From Alloalcanivorax marinus (GTDB taxonomy: Bacteria; Pseudomonadota; Gammaproteobacteria; Pseudomonadales; Alcanivoracaceae), in contig NZ_JAEKJB010000003.1 in assembly GCF_016785095.1 (NCBI RefSeq), positions 1 through 37,567 of the forward strand: a stretch of 37,567 nucleotides of DNA, in the 5' to 3' direction. How positions within the stretch are numbered: the first letter of the stretch is position 1; every line of letters begins with the position of its first letter. Made by a program: the position numbers and the translations under genes. Of the stretch, positions 17,601 through 29,433 are shown piece after piece. Under the pieces are notes generated by a model that was not told the origin of the DNA, made no database searches, and saw only the letters and a program-made list of their open reading frames with translations.

Positions 17601-18900
17601 GCACAAGGACGGCCTGGTGATCGTGTCCCGCTCCGCGGAGTTGGCCGTCGCCGACGACCTGGGCCGTGAGCGCGAGCGCTACAAGCTGCCTTACGGCGCC
17701 ATGGTTACCGTCAAGGAAGGCGATCCGGTGGACGGCGGTCAGGTCGTGGCGACCTGGGACCCGCACACCCACCCGATTATCGCCGAGGTGGAAGGTAAGG
17801 TGCAGTTTGGTGACATGGAGGAAGGCATCTCCGTGAACTACCAGACCGACGAACTGACCGGCCTCACCAACATCGAGGTGCTGAGCAGCCAGGACCGCCC
17901 GTCCGCGGGTAAGGATCTGCGCCCGGTGGTTCGCGTGGTGGACGCCAGCGGCAAGCCGGTAACCCTGCCCAACACCGATAACCCGGCCAACTACTTCCTG
18001 CCCGGCGGCGCGCTGTCGGCGCTGAAGAACGGTGCCGATATCGGCATGGGTGACGTGATCGCGCGGATTCCCCAGGAATCCTCCAAGACCCGTGATATCA
18101 CCGGTGGTCTGCCGCGGGTGGCGGACCTGTTCGAGGCCCGTAATCCCAAGGAAGCCGCCATTCTCGCCGAGAAGAGCGGTACCGTTTCCTTCGGTAAGGA
18201 AACCAAGGGCAAGGTGCGGCTGGTGATCACCCCGGACGAAGGTGGCGACACCTACGAGGAGCTGATTCCCAAGTGGCGCCAGCTCAACGTGTTCGAAGGT
18301 GAGCACGTGGAGAAGGGTGAGGTGGTCTCCGACGGCCCGCTCAACCCCCACGACATCCTGCGTCTCATGGGTGAAGTGGAACTGGCCCGTTACATCGTCA
18401 ACGAGGTGCAGGAGGTCTACCGTCTGCAGGGCGTGAAGATCAACGACAAGCACATCGAGACGATCATTCGCCAGATGCTGCGCAAGGTGGAAATCACCGA
18501 GATCGGCGACTCCGCCTTTATCAAGGGCGAGCAGGTGGAATACGCCCGCCTCACCGAAGAGAACGAGCGTCTCGCCGGAGAGGACAAAATGCGTGCCCGT
18601 GGCGAGCGTCTGCTGCTGGGTATCACCAAGGCGTCCCTGGCCACCGAGTCGTTTATCTCCGCGGCCTCCTTCCAGGAGACCACCCGGGTGCTGACCGAAG
18701 CGGCGGTGACTGGCAAGGAAGACGACCTGCGCGGCCTGAAGGAAAACGTGGTGGTGGGGCGTCTGATCCCGGCCGGTACCGGCTACGCCTACCACGAGGA
18801 ACGCCGCCGTCAGCGTGCCGAAGCCACCGGCGACGGCCCCACCATGGACGAGGTGGAAGCGGCGCTGTCCGAGGCCCTGAGCTCCTCCGACGGGGAGTAA
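14698..18900 (+). CDS. rpoC: DNA-directed RNA polymerase subunit beta'
   Basis: RpoC holds the catalytic magnesium. [12 protein letters not shown] gives Asp460, Asp462 and Asp464, the same numbers as in E. coli. The N-terminal zinc ribbon uses C70, C72, C85 and C88; the second zinc site is in [13 protein letters not shown] near residue 888-898. The bridge helix and trigger loop region ([19 protein letters not shown]) is intact. At 1400 residues it is of normal length. The start is TTG 14698, supported by GGAGG 7 nt upstream and by homology to MKDLLNLLK. The uncommon start may moderate translation. Confidence 0.99.
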   Translation: MKDLLNLLKSQGQVTEFDKLKIGLAPPDLIRSWSFGEVKKPETINYRTFKPERDGLFCARIFGPIKDYECLCGKYKRLKHRGVICEKCGVEVTLSKVRRERMGHIELASPVAHIWFLKSLPSRIGLMLDMTLRDIERVLYFESFVVTEPGMTTLERGQLLTDEEYFDALEQFGDEFEAKMGAEAVQQLLTELDLQDEINTLREEIEATNSDTKLKKLSKRLKLMEAFHASGNEPEWMIMTVLPVLPPDLRPLVPLDGGRFATSDLNDLYRRVINRNNRLKRLLDLNAPDIIVRNEKRMLQESVDALLDNGRRGRAITGSNKRPLKSLADMIKGKQGRFRQNLLGKRVDYSGRSVIVVGPTLKLHECGLPKKMALELFKPFIFAKLEARGLATTIKAAKKMVERETAEVWDILAEVIREHPVMLNRAPTLHRLGIQAFEPVLIEGKAIQLHPLVCAAFNADFDGDQMAVHVPLTLEAQLEARALMMSTNNILSPANGEPIIVPTQDVVLGLYYISRERINAKGEGRVFSDTQEVMRALGTKEVDLHARIKVRIHEVVRDQEGRVEENDRLVETTVGRCKLWDIVPDGIGFDQVNRNMTKKAISGLLNTCYRILGTKETCIFADQIMYMGFREATLSGSSIGVEDMVIPDAKVKMIAAAEEEVREIEEQFASGLVTRGERYNKVIDIWARTNDQIAKAMMENLNKEVVVNRDGEDELQDSFNSIYMMADSGARGSPAQIRQLAGMRGLMAKPDGSIIETPITSNFREGLNVLQYFISTHGARKGLADTALKTANSGYLTRRLVDVAQDLVITEIDCGTEQGLLMTPLIEGGDVVEPLRERVLGRVVVRDVMNPLNADEVAVEAGTLLDEVWVDRLETMGVDEVIVRSPITCETRWGVCSKCYGRDLARGHRVNVGEAVGVIAAQSIGEPGTQLTMRTFHIGGAASRASAVSSIQIKHGGKVRFHNAKHVQHKDGLVIVSRSAELAVADDLGRERERYKLPYGAMVTVKEGDPVDGGQVVATWDPHTHPIIAEVEGKVQFGDMEEGISVNYQTDELTGLTNIEVLSSQDRPSAGKDLRPVVRVVDASGKPVTLPNTDNPANYFLPGGALSALKNGADIGMGDVIARIPQESSKTRDITGGLPRVADLFEARNPKEAAILAEKSGTVSFGKETKGKVRLVITPDEGGDTYEELIPKWRQLNVFEGEHVEKGEVVSDGPLNPHDILRLMGEVELARYIVNEVQEVYRLQGVKINDKHIETIIRQMLRKVEITEIGDSAFIKGEQVEYARLTEENERLAGEDKMRARGERLLLGITKASLATESFISAASFQETTRVLTEAAVTGKEDDLRGLKENVVVGRLIPAGTGYAYHEERRRQRAEATGDGPTMDEVEAALSEALSSSDGE

Positions 18901-18922
18901 GGCGGTCGAAAAGCGGGACCTG

Positions 18923-18953
18923 GCCCCTGGTGCCTTGACTTGGCGCCAGGGGC
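18923..18953 (+). terminator. GC hairpin after rpoC, overlapping the rpsL promoter
   Basis: GCCCCTGGTGCC (18923-18934) pairs with GGCGCCAGGGGC (18942-18953) with one T-G pair, a 12-bp stem. The 7-nt loop TTGACTT contains the -35 box of the next promoter. No T-run follows, so Rho-independent termination would be incomplete. Confidence 0.55.
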
Positions 18954-18963
18954 TCCCTAGAAT
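18935..18963 (+). promoter_or_regulatory. Candidate sigma-70 promoter of the str operon
   Basis: TTGACT (18935-18940) and TAGAAT (18958-18963) are separated by 17 bp. The GC-rich discriminator CCGTCGCCCC follows. The predicted leader to rpsL is about 100 nt and contains a short hairpin CTATAGCC/GGCTATGG (about 18977-19000). Confidence 0.75.
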
Positions 18964-19068
18964 CCGTCGCCCCTGTCTATAGCCCGAAATAGGCTATGGA
19001 ATGATCAAAAAGGGTGGCGATAAAGAGCAATGTTCGTCACAGAACTGTAAGCGTGGAGCAGTAGTTTC

Positions 19069-19443
19069 ATGGCAACTGTAAACCAGCTTGTGCGGAACCC
19101 GCGCAAGAGAAAGGTTGAGAAAAGCGACTCGGTCGCCCTGCAGGGCTGCCCGCAGCGGCGCGGCGTTTGCACCCGGGTGTACACCACTACCCCGAAGAAG
19201 CCGAACTCCGCGCTGCGTAAAGTGTGCCGGGTGCGCCTGACCAACGGTTATGAAGTGTCCTCCTATATTCCGGGGGAAGGCCATAACCTGCAGGAGCACT
19301 CCGTGGTGCTGATCCGTGGTGGTCGTGTGAAAGACCTCCCGGGTGTGCGCTACCACACCGTGCGCGGCACGCTGGACACCGCGGGTGTTCAGGACCGTAA
19401 GCAGCGTCGTTCCAAATACGGCGCCAAGCGGCCGAAGAAGTAA
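19069..19443 (+). CDS. rpsL: 30S ribosomal protein S12
   Basis: S12 lies at the decoding centre and controls accuracy. The 124 residues include [13 protein letters not shown], with both lysines (codons 43 and 44, mature K42/K43) in the streptomycin-sensitive state, and [12 protein letters not shown], which holds the methylthiolated aspartate in relatives. First gene of the str operon, 105 bp after the candidate -10 box. Confidence 0.99.
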   Translation: MATVNQLVRNPRKRKVEKSDSVALQGCPQRRGVCTRVYTTTPKKPNSALRKVCRVRLTNGYEVSSYIPGEGHNLQEHSVVLIRGGRVKDLPGVRYHTVRGTLDTAGVQDRKQRRSKYGAKRPKK

Positions 19444-19566
19444 ATACACCCCCTTTCCATACGGCCGGGCGCCTGGCGACCCGGCGGGATGAGTAAGGCC
19501 GGGCTTTGTCCCGGGTAACCCTGAAGCTTTCCCCGCCCCGGCGGGGCATGATGAGGAACACATCCG
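19444..19566 (+). promoter_or_regulatory. Structured rpsL-rpsG intercistronic region
   Basis: This 123-bp gap contains GC-rich inverted repeats, including CCCCG/CGGGG near 19530-19546 and CCGGG/CCCGG-type elements before it. In E. coli S7 represses str translation by binding this gap. The same role here is inferred from position only; I see no promoter. Confidence 0.4.
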
Positions 19567-20037
19567 ATGCCAAGAAGACGCGTCGTAGCCAAACGCGAGA
19601 TCCTGCCGGATCCGAAATTCGGTAGCCAGCTGCTGGCTAAGTTCATGAACCACGTAATGGTCGACGGCAAGAAGTCCGTGGCCGAGCGCATTGTATACGG
19701 TGCGCTGGATACCGTGGCCGAGCGCAAGAGCGGTGAGCCGCTGGAGCTGTTCGAGAAGGCCCTCGATAACATCCGCCCGATGGTCGAGGTGAAAAGCCGC
19801 CGTGTGGGTGGCGCGACCTATCAGGTGCCGGTTGAGGTGCGTCCCAGCCGTCGTACCGCTCTGGCCATGCGCTGGCTGGTGGACTCCGCCCGTAAGCGTG
19901 GCGAGAAGAGCATGGCCCAGCGCCTGGCGGGCGAAGTAATGGACGCCGCCGAAGGCAAGGGCGCGGCCATGAAGAAGCGGGAAGACGTGCACCGCATGGC
20001 CGAGGCCAACAAGGCCTTCTCCCACTTCCGCTTCTAA
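19567..20037 (+). CDS. rpsG: 30S ribosomal protein S7
   Basis: S7 starts assembly of the 30S head by binding the 3' domain of 16S rRNA, and is the translational repressor of the str operon in E. coli. The 156 residues begin [20 protein letters not shown] and contain [12 protein letters not shown] and [16 protein letters not shown], as expected. Followed by a terminator-like hairpin before fusA. Confidence 0.99.
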   Translation: MPRRRVVAKREILPDPKFGSQLLAKFMNHVMVDGKKSVAERIVYGALDTVAERKSGEPLELFEKALDNIRPMVEVKSRRVGGATYQVPVEVRPSRRTALAMRWLVDSARKRGEKSMAQRLAGEVMDAAEGKGAAMKKREDVHRMAEANKAFSHFRF

Positions 20038-20056
20038 AGCAGAAGGCAGAACGAGT

Positions 20057-20084
20057 AAACCGGCCTGCGATCAGGCCGGTTTTT
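20057..20084 (+). terminator. Strong intrinsic terminator or attenuator between rpsG and fusA
   Basis: AAACCGGCCTG (20057-20067) pairs perfectly with CAGGCCGGTTT (20072-20082) around CGAT, with a five-T run at 20080-20084. It has full intrinsic-terminator form but lies in the middle of the str operon. No promoter is apparent in the 31 bp between it and fusA, so partial termination is the simplest reading. Confidence 0.75.
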
Positions 20085-20115
20085 GTATTTGATTCAGTGA
20101 ATCGAGGTTAGCAGC

Positions 20116-22215
20116 GTGGCACGTAAGACTCCTCTTAACCGTTATCGCAATATTGGCATCTGCGCCCACGTGGACGCGGGCAAGACCACCACGACCGAAC
20201 GCGTCCTCTTTTACACCGGTGTGTCTCACAAAATCGGTGAGGTGCATGACGGTGCCGCGACCATGGACTGGATGGAGCAGGAGCAGGAGCGTGGTATCAC
20301 CATCACCTCCGCTGCTACCACGACCTTCTGGCAGGGCATGGACCAGCAGTACGACCAGTACCGCATCAACATCATCGACACCCCTGGGCACGTGGATTTC
20401 ACCATTGAGGTGGAACGCTCCCTGCGGGTGCTGGATGGCGCGGTCGTGGTGTTCTGTGGCACCTCCGGCGTGGAGCCGCAGTCCGAAACCGTATGGCGTC
20501 AGGCCAACAAATATGAAGTGCCGCGGATCGTGTTCGTCAACAAGATGGACCGTGCCGGCGCGGATTTCGAGCGCGTCGTCGCCCAGATTCGCCAGCGGCT
20601 CGGCGCCAAGGTGGTTCCGATCCAGCTGAACATCGGCGCCGAGGACGATTTCAAGGGCGTTGTCGATCTTATCCGGATGAAAGCCATCTACTGGAATGAG
20701 AACGACATGGGCATGACCTATGAGCAGACCGATATCCCGGAAGAGCTCAAGGGTCGTTGCGACGAACTGCGTGAGCAGATGGTCGAGTCCGCCGCCGAGG
20801 CGTCCGAGGAACTGATGGACAAGTACCTCGAGAACGGCGATCTGAGCAACGACGAGATCAAAGCCGGTCTGCGTCAGCAGGTGCTGGCCAACGAAATCGT
20901 GCTGGCACTGTGTGGCTCCGCCTTCAAGAACAAGGGCGTTCAGGCCATGCTCGACGCGGTGGTGGAATACCTGCCGGCGCCGGACGAAGTGAAGGCGATC
21001 CAGGGTGTGCTGGACGATGGCGAGACCGTCGAGTCCCGTCAGTCCTCCGACGAGGAACCGTTCTCCGCGCTGGCGTTCAAAATCGCCACCGACCCGTTCG
21101 TGGGCTCCCTGACCTTCATCCGGGTGTACTCCGGGGTGCTGAATTCCGGCGACTCCGTGTACAACTCCGTGAAGCAGAAGAAGGAGCGCGTTGGTCGTCT
21201 GCTGCAGATGCACGCCAACAGCCGCGAGGAGATCAAGGAAGTGCGCGCCGGCGACATCGCCGCTTGTGTGGGCCTCAAGGATGTGACCACCGGTGACACC
21301 CTGTGTGACCTCAACAAGGTGATCGTGCTCGAGCGCATGGAATTCCCGGATCCGGTGATTTCCGTGGCGGTGGAGCCGAAGTCCAAGGCCGACCAGGAGA
21401 AAATGGGCCTGGCCCTGGGCCGTCTGGCGCAGGAAGATCCCTCGTTCCGCGTGAAGACCGACGAGGAAACCGGGCAGACCATCATCTCCGGCATGGGCGA
21501 GCTGCACCTGGACATCCTGGTGGATCGCATGCGCCGCGAGTTCAAGGTGGAAGCGAACATCGGCGCGCCCCAGGTGGCGTACCGCGAGACCTTCACCAAG
21601 CCCGCCGACGTGGAAGGCAAGTTCGTCAAACAGTCCGGTGGTCGTGGTCAGTACGGTCACGTCAAGGTCAAGTTCGAGCCGATCGATCGCGATGCCGACT
21701 TCGAGTTCGAAGAGCAGATCCATGGCGGCGTGGTGCCGAAGGAATACTTCGGCGCGGTGCAGAAGGGTATCGAAGAGCAGCTGCAGTCCGGCGTGCTGGC
21801 CGGTTACCCGGTCCTGGGCGTGAAAGCGATTCTCTACGATGGTTCCTACCACGAGGTGGACTCCAACGAGAACGCCTTCCGCATGGCCGGTGGTCTGGCG
21901 GTGAAGAACGCCGCCAAGGAAGCCGGCGCGGTACTGCTTGAGCCGATGATGAAGGTGGAAGCGGTAACCCCCGAGGAGTACATGGGCGACGTGATGGGCG
22001 ACCTCAACCGTCGTCGTGGTATCGTCCAGGGCATGGAAGACACGCTGTCCGGCAAGATCATTCGCGCCGAGGTGCCCCTGTCCGAGATGTTCGGTTACGC
22101 CACCGACCTGCGCTCCATGTCGCAGGGCCGCGCCAGTTACTCCATGGAGTTCCTGAAGTACGCGGAAGCGCCGCGCAACATCGCCGACGACGTGATCAGC
22201 GGCAAGAAATCTTAA
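20116..22215 (+). CDS. fusA: Elongation factor G
   Basis: EF-G drives translocation and, with RRF, ribosome recycling. The 699-residue protein shows G1 AHVDAGKT (17-24), G3 DTPGH (88-92) and G4 NKMD (142-145), with the five-domain length of canonical EF-G1. Domain IV with [15 protein letters not shown] and the C-terminal [18 protein letters not shown] segment are intact. Start GTG 20116 with GAGG about 8 nt upstream. It is the only EF-G in the window. Followed 32 bp later by the second tuf gene. Confidence 0.98.
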   Translation: MARKTPLNRYRNIGICAHVDAGKTTTTERVLFYTGVSHKIGEVHDGAATMDWMEQEQERGITITSAATTTFWQGMDQQYDQYRINIIDTPGHVDFTIEVERSLRVLDGAVVVFCGTSGVEPQSETVWRQANKYEVPRIVFVNKMDRAGADFERVVAQIRQRLGAKVVPIQLNIGAEDDFKGVVDLIRMKAIYWNENDMGMTYEQTDIPEELKGRCDELREQMVESAAEASEELMDKYLENGDLSNDEIKAGLRQQVLANEIVLALCGSAFKNKGVQAMLDAVVEYLPAPDEVKAIQGVLDDGETVESRQSSDEEPFSALAFKIATDPFVGSLTFIRVYSGVLNSGDSVYNSVKQKKERVGRLLQMHANSREEIKEVRAGDIAACVGLKDVTTGDTLCDLNKVIVLERMEFPDPVISVAVEPKSKADQEKMGLALGRLAQEDPSFRVKTDEETGQTIISGMGELHLDILVDRMRREFKVEANIGAPQVAYRETFTKPADVEGKFVKQSGGRGQYGHVKVKFEPIDRDADFEFEEQIHGGVVPKEYFGAVQKGIEEQLQSGVLAGYPVLGVKAILYDGSYHEVDSNENAFRMAGGLAVKNAAKEAGAVLLEPMMKVEAVTPEEYMGDVMGDLNRRRGIVQGMEDTLSGKIIRAEVPLSEMFGYATDLRSMSQGRASYSMEFLKYAEAPRNIADDVISGKKS

Positions 22216-22247
22216 ATTTACGGTTAATTTGTTAAAGGTATAGAGCC

Positions 22248-23964
<1,717 letters not shown>

Positions 23965-24035
23965 CTGGCCTGAGAGACAGCTCAGACCTACAACTACGGG
24001 CGGTTCAACCGCGACAGGTTGTAAAGAGGTAAACA

Positions 24036-24671
24036 ATGGCGATTGGTGTAATCGGTCGGAAATGCGGGATGACCCGGGTCTTCACTGAAGAAGGTGTCAG
24101 TGTTCCGGTCACCGTTATTGAAGTGACCCCGAACCGGGTGAGTCAGGTCAAGACCGACGAGACAGATGGCTACGAAGCCGTGCAGGTAACGGTGGGTGAG
24201 CGCCGGGCCAACCGGGTGACCAGGCCGCAGGCTGGTCATTTCGCGAAAGCGGGCGTGCAGGCCGGCCGCAAGGCGGGTGAGTTCCGCGCCGAAGCGGGTG
24301 AGCTGCAGGCCGGCTCCGAGATCACCCTGGAGATTTTCGAGGCAGGTCAGTCCGTGGACGTGACCGGCACCTCCAAGGGTAAGGGTTTCGCGGGTGGCGT
24401 GAAGCGTTGGAATTTCCGCACCCAGGATGCGACCCACGGTAACTCCTTGTCCCACCGGGCTCCGGGCTCCATTGGTCAGAACCAGACCCCGGGCCGGGTG
24501 TTCAAAGGCAAGAAGATGGCCGGTCATCTGGGCGCCGAGCGCGTCACGGTCCAGAATCTGGAAATCGTGCGTGTGGATGCGGAAAAGAATCTGTTGCTGG
24601 TAAAGGGTGCCATCCCCGGTGCGGCCGGTGGTGATGTGATCGTGCGCCCGGCAGTGAAGGCGAAGGCCTGA
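24036..24671 (+). CDS. rplC: 50S ribosomal protein L3
   Basis: L3 is a primary 23S rRNA binder whose long loop reaches towards the peptidyl-transferase centre. The 211 residues begin [16 protein letters not shown] and include [14 protein letters not shown] and the loop segment [32 protein letters not shown] precedes the ATG. Located 71 bp after rpsJ. Confidence 0.98.
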   Translation: MAIGVIGRKCGMTRVFTEEGVSVPVTVIEVTPNRVSQVKTDETDGYEAVQVTVGERRANRVTRPQAGHFAKAGVQAGRKAGEFRAEAGELQAGSEITLEIFEAGQSVDVTGTSKGKGFAGGVKRWNFRTQDATHGNSLSHRAPGSIGQNQTPGRVFKGKKMAGHLGAERVTVQNLEIVRVDAEKNLLLVKGAIPGAAGGDVIVRPAVKAKA

Positions 24672-24685
24672 AAGAGGAATAGAGG

Positions 24686-25288
24686 ATGAATCTCAATACT
24701 GCCTCTGGAGGTACCGTAACCGTTTCCGAAGTCGCCTTCGGCAAGGACTTCAACGAGCCTCTGGTTCATCAGGTTGTGACCGCTTTTCTGGCCGGTGCCC
24801 GTCAGGGTTCCAAGGCTCAGAAAAATCGCGCCGCGGTAGCGGGCGGTGGTCGTAAGCCTTGGCGGCAAAAAGGAACCGGTCGGGCTCGCGCGGGTACCAT
24901 CCGCAGCCCGCTGTGGCGTGGCGGCGGTAAGACGTTCGCCGCCGAGCCCCGCGATTTCTCCCAGAAAGTAAATCGCAAAATGTACCGTGGCGCGCTGCGC
25001 TGCATCCTGTCCGAGCTGGTGCGTCAGGAGCGTCTGGTGGTGGTCGATGAGTTTTCCGTCGACGAGCCGAAAACCAAGGCGGTGGCCACCAAGCTGAAGG
25101 ATCTGTCTCTGAGCAGCGCGCTGATCGTTACCAGTGACGTGGATGAGAACCTCTACCTGGCGGCGCGCAATCTGCCCAAGGTGGACATTCGCGACGCCAA
25201 GGGCGTGGATCCGGTCAGTCTGATCGCCTTCGAGAAAGTGCTGATCACCGTGCCGGCTCTGAAACAGCTTGAGGAGGCGCTGGCATGA
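24686..25288 (+). CDS. rplD: 50S ribosomal protein L4
   Basis: L4 lines the peptide exit tunnel with its long loop ([15 protein letters not shown] sequence, seen as [17 protein letters not shown] near residue 70). In E. coli it also represses the S10 operon. The 200 residues are standard. AGAGG lies upstream of the ATG. Its stop overlaps the rplW start by 4 bp (ATGA), implying coupled translation. Confidence 0.98.
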   Translation: MNLNTASGGTVTVSEVAFGKDFNEPLVHQVVTAFLAGARQGSKAQKNRAAVAGGGRKPWRQKGTGRARAGTIRSPLWRGGGKTFAAEPRDFSQKVNRKMYRGALRCILSELVRQERLVVVDEFSVDEPKTKAVATKLKDLSLSSALIVTSDVDENLYLAARNLPKVDIRDAKGVDPVSLIAFEKVLITVPALKQLEEALA

Positions 25289-25581
25289 ACAAAGAACGTA
25301 TTTTTAACGTCCTTCTCGCGCCGCACATCTCCGAGAAAGCCACCCTGGTGGCCGATCAGGGCAACGCCTTCGTATTCAAGGTCGCGAAGGATGCCAACAA
25401 GCTGGAGATCAAGAAGGCAGTGGAAAGCCTATTCGACGTCAAGGTGCAATCCGTTCGCACCAGCAACGTGAAGGGCAAGCAGAAGTTCTTCGGTCGGGTC
25501 GCCGGCAAACGCGCGGGCTGGAAAAAAGCCTATGTCTCTCTGGCCGAAGGTCAGGACATCGACTTCCTGGGCGCAGAGTAA
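25285..25581 (+). CDS. rplW: 50S ribosomal protein L23
   Basis: L23 lies at the tunnel exit and is the docking site for trigger factor and SRP. The 98 residues include the N-terminal PHISEKAT motif and [19 protein letters not shown]. The start overlaps the rplD stop. Followed 19 bp later by rplB. Confidence 0.98.
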   Translation: MNKERIFNVLLAPHISEKATLVADQGNAFVFKVAKDANKLEIKKAVESLFDVKVQSVRTSNVKGKQKFFGRVAGKRAGWKKAYVSLAEGQDIDFLGAE

Positions 25582-25600
25582 GGTAAGGGAGTAAGGAATC

Positions 25601-26425
25601 ATGGCGATTGTAAAAACCAAGCCGACTTCCCCGGGCCGCCGCTTTGTCGTCAAGGTGGTGAACGCGGAGCTCTACAAAGGGGCTCCCTACGCGCCGCTGC
25701 TGGAAGCAAAGAGCAAGAGTGGCGGTCGGAATAACAACGGCCGCATCACCACCCGCCACAAGGGCGGTGGTCACAAGCAGAAGTACCGTCGCGTCGATTT
25801 TCGTCGTGACAAGGAAAGCGTGGTCGGCGTGATCGAGCGGGTTGAGTATGATCCGAACCGCTCCGCCCACATCGCACTGGTCAAATACCTGGATGGCGAG
25901 CGTCGCTACATCCTGGCGCCCAAGGCCCTCAAGGCCGGTGATCGCGTCCAGGCTGGCGAGGATGCGCCGATCAAGGTTGGCAATGCGCTGCCGCTGCGTA
26001 ACATCCCGCTGGGTTCCACCGTGCACAACGTGGAAATGAAGCCTGGCAAGGGTGGTCAGCTGGCGCGTTCCGCAGGTACTTCCGCGCAGGTTCTGGCAAA
26101 GGATGGTGGTTACGTGACCCTGCGTCTTCGCTCCGGCGAGATGCGTAAGGTGAGCGCCGAGTGTAAGGCCACCATCGGCGAAGTCTCCAACAGTGAGCAC
26201 AGCTTGCGCTCGCTGGGTAAAGCTGGCGCCAAGCGCTGGCGGGGTGTTCGTCCGACCGTACGCGGTGTGGCGATGAACCCGGTGGATCACCCCCATGGTG
26301 GTGGTGAAGGCCGCACTTCTGGTGGTCGTCACCCGGTTACCCCCTGGGGCGTGCCCACCAAGGGCCACAAAACGCGTACCAACAAGCGCACCTCCAAGAT
26401 GATTGTGCGCGACCGTCGTAAGTAA
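25601..26425 (+). CDS. rplB: 50S ribosomal protein L2
   Basis: L2 is a near-universal 23S rRNA-binding protein required for subunit joining and peptidyl-transferase activity. The 274 residues include [20 protein letters not shown] near residue 46 and the conserved [14 protein letters not shown], with His230 equivalent to E. coli His229 (Met-less numbering). Basic C-terminal tail present. Located 22 bp before rpsS. Confidence 0.98.
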   Translation: MAIVKTKPTSPGRRFVVKVVNAELYKGAPYAPLLEAKSKSGGRNNNGRITTRHKGGGHKQKYRRVDFRRDKESVVGVIERVEYDPNRSAHIALVKYLDGERRYILAPKALKAGDRVQAGEDAPIKVGNALPLRNIPLGSTVHNVEMKPGKGGQLARSAGTSAQVLAKDGGYVTLRLRSGEMRKVSAECKATIGEVSNSEHSLRSLGKAGAKRWRGVRPTVRGVAMNPVDHPHGGGEGRTSGGRHPVTPWGVPTKGHKTRTNKRTSKMIVRDRRK

Positions 26426-26447
26426 GGGATAGAGAGAGGTTCAGGCT

Positions 26448-26723
26448 GTGCCACGTTCACTGAAGAAAGGTCCGTTTCTGGATCACCACCTGCTCAAGAA
26501 GGTGGAAGAAGCGGTGGAAGCCGGCTCCCGCAAGCCGATCAAAACCTGGTCCCGTCGCTCCATGATCATCCCGGAGATGGTGGGTTTGACCATCGCGGTG
26601 CATAACGGCCGTCAGCATGTTCCGGTACTGATCACCGAGCACATGGTGGGCCACAAGCTGGGCGAATTCGCCCTGACCCGCACCTACCGCGGGCACATCG
26701 TGGACAAGAAGGCTAAGCGATAA
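26448..26723 (+). CDS. rpsS: 30S ribosomal protein S19
   Basis: S19 sits in the 30S head and contacts S13 and the 50S subunit bridge. The 91 residues begin [20 protein letters not shown] and contain [21 protein letters not shown] and [15 protein letters not shown]. Start GTG 26448 with GAGAGG upstream. Confidence 0.98.
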   Translation: MPRSLKKGPFLDHHLLKKVEEAVEAGSRKPIKTWSRRSMIIPEMVGLTIAVHNGRQHVPVLITEHMVGHKLGEFALTRTYRGHIVDKKAKR

Positions 26724-26733
26724 GGTGACAGCC

Positions 26734-27078
26734 ATGGCGACTGAAGTTGCAGCCCGTCTGCGGGGCGCAAGAATTTCGGCTCAAAAGGCCCGGCTGGTGG
26801 CTGACCAGATCCGCGGTCTCGAGGTGGAGAAGGCGTTGAATGTTCTCGCCTTCAGCCCCAAGAAGGCGGCCCGCATTGTGAAGAAGGTGCTCGAGTCCGC
26901 GATTGCCAACGCGGAAAACAACGAGGGCGCCGATGTGGATGAGCTGAAGGTATCCACGATCTTCGTGGATGAAGGCATGACGATGAAGCGTATCCGTCCG
27001 CGCGCCAAAGGCCGCGCCGATCGCATTCTCAAGCGTACGTGCCACATTACTGTGAAAGTCTCGGAAGGTCAGGAGTAA
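26734..27078 (+). CDS. rplV: 50S ribosomal protein L22
   Basis: L22 lines the exit tunnel with its beta-hairpin. I chose ATG 26734 ([15 protein letters not shown], 114 residues): AAGGTG lies 6 nt upstream, and the family begins near [21 protein letters not shown] three codons earlier (26725) is possible but lies in the Shine-Dalgarno. The hairpin segment [21 protein letters not shown] is intact. The stop is 4 bp before rpsC. Confidence 0.96.
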   Translation: MATEVAARLRGARISAQKARLVADQIRGLEVEKALNVLAFSPKKAARIVKKVLESAIANAENNEGADVDELKVSTIFVDEGMTMKRIRPRAKGRADRILKRTCHITVKVSEGQE

Positions 27079-27082
27079 CCAG

Positions 27083-27778
27083 ATGGGTCAGAAAGTTCAT
27101 CCGATCGGTATCCGCCTGGGCATTGTCAAGGAGCACAACTCCCTCTGGTATGCCGGGCCGAAAACCTATTCCGACTGCCTGGTTACCGACCTGCAGGTCC
27201 GTGACTACCTGTTCAAGCGGCTGAAGAACGCGTCCGTGAGCCGGGTGAAGATCGAACGTCCTTCCGAGAACGTTCGTATCACCATCTCCACCGCGCGTCC
27301 CGGCATCGTGATCGGTAAAAAGGGCGAGGATGTGGAACGCCTGCGCCGCGATGTGGCCGCCAAAATGGGCGTGCCGGTGCACATCAACATCGAGGAAGTG
27401 CGCAAGCCCGATCTGGATGCGCGTCTGGTTGGCGATAACATCGCCGGTCAGCTTGAGCGCCGGGTGATGTTCCGCCGCGCGATGAAGCGGGCCGTGCAAA
27501 ACGCCATGAAGGCCGGCGCGGAAGGCGTTCGGGTGCAGCTGTCCGGTCGTCTGGGCGGTGCCGAGATCGCACGTACCGAATGGTACCGTGAAGGCCGGGT
27601 GCCTCTGCACACGCTGCGTGCCGATATCGATTACGCCAGCGTACGTGCCGAGACCACTTACGGCACCATCGGCGTCAAGGTCTGGATCTTCCGCGGTGAA
27701 GTGCTGGGTGGCATGGAGCAGATTCAGGAAGAGCAGAAGCAGCAGGCCAAGGGCGCTAAGAAGCGCGGCCGTGGTTAA
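27083..27778 (+). CDS. rpsC: 30S ribosomal protein S3
   Basis: S3 lines the mRNA entry channel and contributes to ribosomal helicase activity. The 231 residues include [14 protein letters not shown] at the start, a KH domain with [15 protein letters not shown] (near residue 73) and the C-terminal domain [30 protein letters not shown]. The tail is lysine/arginine rich. Located 4 bp after rplV. Confidence 0.98.
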   Translation: MGQKVHPIGIRLGIVKEHNSLWYAGPKTYSDCLVTDLQVRDYLFKRLKNASVSRVKIERPSENVRITISTARPGIVIGKKGEDVERLRRDVAAKMGVPVHINIEEVRKPDLDARLVGDNIAGQLERRVMFRRAMKRAVQNAMKAGAEGVRVQLSGRLGGAEIARTEWYREGRVPLHTLRADIDYASVRAETTYGTIGVKVWIFRGEVLGGMEQIQEEQKQQAKGAKKRGRG

Positions 27779-27791
27779 AGGGTAACTAACG

Positions 27792-28205
27792 ATGTTGCAG
27801 CCGAAGCGTACCAAATTCCGGAAAATTCAGAAGGGCCGTAACCGCGGCCTGGCACAGCGGGGCAGCAAGGTGTCATTCGGCACCGTTGGCCTGCAGGCCA
27901 CCGGTCGCGGCCGGATCACGGCTCGCCAGATCGAAGCCGCCCGTCGTGCCATGACCCGTCACATCAAGCGTGGCGGTAAAATCTGGATTCGTGTCTTTCC
28001 CGACAAGCCGATTACCCAGAAGCCTCTCGAGGTTCGGATGGGTAAGGGTAAGGGTAACGTGGAGTACTGGGTGGCCCAGATTCAGCCGGGTCGCATGCTC
28101 TACGAAATGGAAGGTGTTTCAGAAGACGTGGCGCGTGAAGCGTTTCGTCTCGCCGCGGCCAAGCTGCCGATCAGCACCCGCGTTGTTACTCGGACGGTGA
28201 TGTAA
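27792..28205 (+). CDS. rplP: 50S ribosomal protein L16
   Basis: L16 helps position A-site tRNA and is a late assembly protein. The 137 residues begin [19 protein letters not shown] and contain [24 protein letters not shown] and [19 protein letters not shown], including the arginine that is hydroxylated in E. coli. Ends 3 bp before rpmC. Confidence 0.98.
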   Translation: MLQPKRTKFRKIQKGRNRGLAQRGSKVSFGTVGLQATGRGRITARQIEAARRAMTRHIKRGGKIWIRVFPDKPITQKPLEVRMGKGKGNVEYWVAQIQPGRMLYEMEGVSEDVAREAFRLAAAKLPISTRVVTRTVM

Positions 28206-28208
28206 GCC

Positions 28209-28400
28209 ATGAAAGCGAGTGAACTGAGAGATAAGAGTGTTGAGGAGCTGCAGAGTCACCAGCTCGAGTTGCTTGAAGAGCAGTTCAAGCAGCGCATGCA
28301 ACTGGCATCCGGGCAGCTTTCACAAACCCATAAGCTTGGGAAGGTTCGCCGTGATATTGCACGGGTAAAAACCATTCTGAGAGAGAAGCAGGGTAACTAG
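28209..28400 (+). CDS. rpmC: 50S ribosomal protein L29
   Basis: L29 lies next to L23 at the tunnel exit. The 63-residue, two-helix protein begins [15 protein letters not shown] and contains [18 protein letters not shown], the family signature. Standard length. The gene is squeezed between rplP (3 bp) and rpsQ (2 bp). Confidence 0.97.
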   Translation: MKASELRDKSVEELQSHQLELLEEQFKQRMQLASGQLSQTHKLGKVRRDIARVKTILREKQGN

Positions 28401-28402
28401 TC

Positions 28403-28672
28403 ATGGCAGAGGCGAAAGAGAAACTGCGCCGGACCGCTACCGGCAAGGTGATTTCCAACAAGGGTGACAAAACGATCACCGTGTTGGTTGAGCGCCGGGT
28501 TCAGCACCCTATTTACGGCAAGATCATCAAGCGCTCCACCAAGTTGGTGGCGCACGATGAACAGAATCAGTGCAACGAAGGCGACCTGGTGACGATCGAG
28601 GAATGCCGTCCGTTGTCCAAGCGTAAAACCTGGATGCTGGTAAACGTGGTGGAGCAGACCAACAAGGTCTGA
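28403..28672 (+). CDS. rpsQ: 30S ribosomal protein S17
   Basis: S17 is an early-binding OB-fold protein of the 30S body. The 89 residues include [27 protein letters not shown] and [12 protein letters not shown]. It ends the S10 cluster by E. coli convention. The 49-bp gap to rplN holds a small hairpin CTGCC/GGCAG (28688-28702) but no terminator or good promoter, so transcription probably continues into the spc genes. Confidence 0.98.
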   Translation: MAEAKEKLRRTATGKVISNKGDKTITVLVERRVQHPIYGKIIKRSTKLVAHDEQNQCNEGDLVTIEECRPLSKRKTWMLVNVVEQTNKV

Positions 28673-28721
28673 CCGACGTTGCTGTGGCTGCCTGCAGGGC
28701 AGGAGTTGGAGAGAGTAAGCG

Positions 28722-29090
28722 ATGATTCAGACCGAAACCATGCTCGAAGTCGCCGATAACAGCGGCGCGCGTCGAGTGCAGTGCATCAAGGTGCTGGGTG
28801 GTTCCCACCGCCGCTATGCAGGCATTGGTGACATCATCAAGGTCACAGTAAAGGAAGCGATTCCGCGCGGCCGCGTCAAGAAAGGCGACGTGATGACGGC
28901 GGTGGTGGTACGCACCCGTCGCGGCGTGCGTCGTCCGGACGGCTCCGTGATCCGTTTTGATGAAAACGCCGCCGTGCTGTTGGGCAACAACAAGGCGCCG
29001 GTAGGTACCCGGATCTTCGGACCGGTGACCCGTGAGCTGCGGACCGAGCAGTTCATGAAAATCATCTCACTGGCACCGGAAGTTCTTTAA
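28722..29090 (+). CDS. rplN: 50S ribosomal protein L14
   Basis: L14 forms an intersubunit bridge and is the binding site of silencing factor RsfS. The 122 residues begin [27 protein letters not shown] and contain the conserved [29 protein letters not shown] lies upstream of the ATG. First gene of the spc group. Confidence 0.98.
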   Translation: MIQTETMLEVADNSGARRVQCIKVLGGSHRRYAGIGDIIKVTVKEAIPRGRVKKGDVMTAVVVRTRRGVRRPDGSVIRFDENAAVLLGNNKAPVGTRIFGPVTRELRTEQFMKIISLAPEVL

Positions 29091-29105
29091 AGGCGGGTGA
29101 AGGCA

Positions 29106-29420
29106 ATGCTCAAGATCAAGCGTGATGATGAAGTCATCGTAATCGCGGGCAAGGACAAGGGTAAGCGCGGCAAGGTACAGCGTGTGCTGCCCAACGGCCG
29201 CCTGATCGTGGCCGGAGTGAACGTGGTGAAGAAACACGTGCGCGCCAATCCGAACCGCGGAATCCAGGGTGGCATCGTGGAACAGGAAGCCGGTATCGAC
29301 GCTTCCAATGTGGCCATCTGGAATGCCAAGGCGGAGAAAGCCGATCGTGTCGGCTTCCGCGTCGAGGACGGCCGCAAGGTACGTTTCTTCAAGTCCAACG
29401 GCGAACCGCTGGACGCGTGA
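29106..29420 (+). CDS. rplX: 50S ribosomal protein L24
   Basis: L24 starts 50S assembly and lies near the tunnel exit. I chose ATG 29106 ([20 protein letters not shown], 104 residues) because the family starts here; the in-frame GTG at 29097 belongs to the ribosome-binding region. The KOW motif ([18 protein letters not shown]) is intact. Confidence 0.96.
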   Translation: MLKIKRDDEVIVIAGKDKGKRGKVQRVLPNGRLIVAGVNVVKKHVRANPNRGIQGGIVEQEAGIDASNVAIWNAKAEKADRVGFRVEDGRKVRFFKSNGEPLDA

Positions 29421-29433
29421 GGACAGGTGAACC

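Noticed and set aside
10906..18795. A 2629-codon open frame on the minus strand across rpoB and rpoC
   Set aside because: It is in codon phase with both genes, so a stop would need TTA, CTA or TCA codons on the sense strand, and these are rare in highly expressed GC-rich genes. The translation is His/Leu/Gly-rich with no domain pattern. It is a codon-usage shadow.
10459..18900. Possible intein or insertion in rpoB or rpoC, since both are long
   Set aside because: Both proteins are close to usual length with continuous conserved sequence and no splicing motifs.
19183..19206. Possible streptomycin-resistance change in rpsL
   Set aside because: Both lysines of PKKPNS are present.
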